Part shown: positions 62,679 to 63,572 of the stretch, one piece after another
Layout of the letters: each line of letters opens with the position of its first letter
How positions within the stretch are numbered: position 1 is the stretch's first letter
DNA from: Aerophototrophica crusticola
GTDB taxonomy: Bacteria > Pseudomonadota > Alphaproteobacteria > Azospirillales > Azospirillaceae
DNA: 63,572 nucleotides
NCBI GenBank assembly: GCA_001939945.1
Contig: MOEB01000027.1
Span: forward strand, 1 to 63,572
Direction of reading: 5' to 3'
Position numbers and translations under genes: made by a program
Notes under the pieces: model-generated
What the model saw: the letters and a program-made list of their open reading frames with translations, nothing else
Told to the model about the DNA's origin: nothing
The model's database searches: none

Positions 62679-63392
62679 TCACCCCCCATAGGCCCGGCGG
62701 AAGCCTTCCGTCACCTTGGCGACGAAGGCCGGGTCGCGGTCGCGCCAGTAGCGGGGGTCGCCCACCAGCCGGTGCAGGTCGGCCTCGCTGGCGGCCTCCC
62801 GCTCACCGCTGCCCAGGGCCAGGGGCTCAGCCCCCTGCATCATGCGGTAGAGGGCCATCACCCCGTCCGCCGTGCCGGCCAGGGCCTCCACCGCCGCGGC
62901 GGGCAGGTTGCGGCCGGCCCAGGCCAGGATCTGGCGGGCCGTCTCCCGCCACTTGTCCGGCCCGCCGAACTGGGCGACGAGGCGTTCAAGCTCCCGCTCC
63001 GCCTCGAACTCGGCGGCCAGTTCCCGCACCAGGGGCAGCAGCCGCTCCGCCGCCAAATCATAGACCAGCTGAGCCTGGGCCGGGGCGAAGCCGGCGGCGT
63101 GCAGCTTGGCGTTCACCTCCATGTCCGGGCCGAACATGCCGTGGGCGCAGTCGATGCAATAGCCATCGGGGCTGTCCGGCACGCCCAGGGCCTTGCGCAG
63201 TTTTCCAGCGTCGGCGGTCGGGTCGGCGGGGGCGCCCAGGCGCTTCTCCAGCTCCAGGTAGGATTTCAGCAGCGCCTCCACCCGGACCTGGCCGGTGGCA
63301 GGGTCCCAGAACTTCTCCGGCACCCCGGCGGGGCGGGGGGCGGGCTCGGGCGGCTGGGGGGCCGGGATATCGGTAGCGGTCACTTCGGTCAT
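62679..63392 (-). CDS. Capsid assembly scaffolding protein candidate
   Basis: 237 residues. The Pro-rich acidic N-terminus (AVTEV-like start, then PAPQPPEPAPRPAG) leads into PEKFWDPATGQVRVEALLKS and YLELEKRLGAP, the pattern of podovirus scaffolds. A long helical, acidic segment follows (LVRELAAEFEAERELERLVA), then GGPDKWRETARQILAWAGRN, and a basic C-terminus (DPAFVAKVTEGFRRAYGG) fit to contact the capsid. AAGGAG precedes the ATG. Its stop faces the convergent plus-strand gene 6 bp away. Confidence 0.72.
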   Translation of the reverse strand: MTEVTATDIPAPQPPEPAPRPAGVPEKFWDPATGQVRVEALLKSYLELEKRLGAPADPTADAGKLRKALGVPDSPDGYCIDCAHGMFGPDMEVNAKLHAAGFAPAQAQLVYDLAAERLLPLVRELAAEFEAERELERLVAQFGGPDKWRETARQILAWAGRNLPAAAVEALAGTADGVMALYRMMQGAEPLALGSGEREAASEADLHRLVGDPRYWRDRDPAFVAKVTEGFRRAYGG

Positions 63393-63409
63393 CGCTTGCT
63401 CCTTGAACG

Positions 63410-63572
63410 TCAGGGGTCACGGCCGCGGGCGGCCAGGGTCTCGATGGACAGCACCAGGGCGCGCTGGCCTTCCAGGTGGCGCAGGGTGGCCTCCGGCGCC
63501 TCCGGCCCCACGGCGCGGCCGAAGGCGACGCGGCGCAGGTGGGCCAGCAGGCGGGCGCCGTCGGGCGTGGCG
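63410..63572 (-). CDS. Bbp19-like phage protein, 5' part outside window
   Basis: The last 53 codons of a minus-strand gene enter at the right edge and stop at 63410. The visible C-terminus (ATPDGARLLAHLRRVAFGRA, then LRHLEGQRALVLSIETLAA) fits the Bbp19-type small phage protein family, which lies next to the scaffold gene in podoviruses. It ends 17 bp before the scaffold start, implying co-transcription. Confidence 0.6.
   Translation of the reverse strand, partial: ATPDGARLLAHLRRVAFGRAVGPEAPEATLRHLEGQRALVLSIETLAARGRDP

Larger units (their letters stand above)
51183..63572 (-). mobile_element. Podovirus-like virion gene cluster (prophage remnant or domesticated particle)
   Basis: A run of minus-strand genes with the content and order of a short-tailed phage late region: Bbp19-like protein, scaffold, capsid, decoration-like, tail tubes/nozzle, internal protein, fibre, terminase and lysis. 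No integrase, repressor, replication gene or att repeat is visible in the window. Composition looks like the host. Two ordinary-looking bacterial genes (60873-61754 and 61905-62672) interrupt the order between scaffold and capsid. The upstream part (portal side) is beyond the right edge. Confidence 0.8.

Overview
The window is about 63.6 kb of very GC-rich DNA (I estimate around 70 % by eye) from a phototrophic alphaproteobacterium. It encodes bacteriochlorophyll a and type-II reaction-centre proteins, an LH1 antenna, a tetraheme reaction-centre cytochrome, cytochrome c2 and the CrtI/B/C/D/E/F carotenoid enzymes. I see no crtA and no pufX. Gene content and style fit a purple nonsulfur or aerobic phototrophic member of the Rhodospirillales, perhaps Azospirillaceae (Rhodocista-like). 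The genus is inference. No tRNA, rRNA, CRISPR array, transposase or integrase was seen.

Layout. (1) 1-5.1 kb: a 3'-truncated RodZ-like gene, ptsP (enzyme I of the nitrogen PTS), an alpha/beta hydrolase and a small EF-Tu-like-domain protein. (2) 5.2-23.1 kb: the photosynthesis supercluster, crtI-crtB followed by two very small membrane-protein genes, the opposite-strand pair crtD-crtC, then crtE-crtF, bchC-X-Y-Z, an unknown ORF in the pufQ position, pufB-A-L-M-C and cycA. PpsR/CrtJ-type operators (TGT-N12-ACA) lie before crtI, between crtD and crtE, and as a degenerate tandem pair with 8-bp spacing before bchC. Strong stem-loop terminators close pufC and cycA. (3) 23.3-50.6 kb: chromosomal housekeeping and accessory genes: MOSC protein, unknown secreted protein, SUV3-like helicase, prmC, DUF4167 protein, htpG, a putative 2OG-Fe(II) oxygenase, a DsrE/ThiF/TSUP sulfur-related group, a LytTR membrane regulator divergent from a TonB receptor, leuC, M48 protease, S4 protein, esterase, Nudix hydrolase, entericidin, a GIN-domain-like membrane protein, an RHH regulator, a HAD hydrolase, a degenerate EAL protein, pyrD and a DUF952 protein. 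(4) 51.2 kb to the right edge: a podovirus-type virion module on the minus strand. In transcription order it has a Bbp19-like protein (cut by the edge), scaffold, major capsid, a small decoration-like protein, two tail-tube/nozzle proteins, a coiled-coil virion protein, a tail fibre with three C-terminal repeats, large terminase, and a small membrane protein plus SleB-like hydrolase as a lysis pair. Two host-like genes sit between scaffold and capsid.

How the genes work together. CrtE and CrtB make phytoene; CrtI, CrtC, CrtD and CrtF convert it to spirilloxanthin-series carotenoids. BchXYZ and BchC carry out late reductive and dehydrogenase steps of bacteriochlorophyllide synthesis. PufBA and PufLM bind the pigments, and PufC with cytochrome c2 re-reduces the photo-oxidised special pair. 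The operators imply common redox/light repression by a PpsR protein encoded elsewhere.

The intergenic DNA is rich in dispersed inverted repeats of at least six kinds: a perfect 35-bp inverted pair before crtI, two or three elements with arms built from reiterated CACGGACACGCAC-like units, an AGCGTGTT hairpin family, and several REP-like palindromes. The observations most worth following are the apparently host-integrated podovirus-like virion cluster, the PpsR operator architecture, the small genes attached to the pigment operons, and the two matching reiterated-arm elements.
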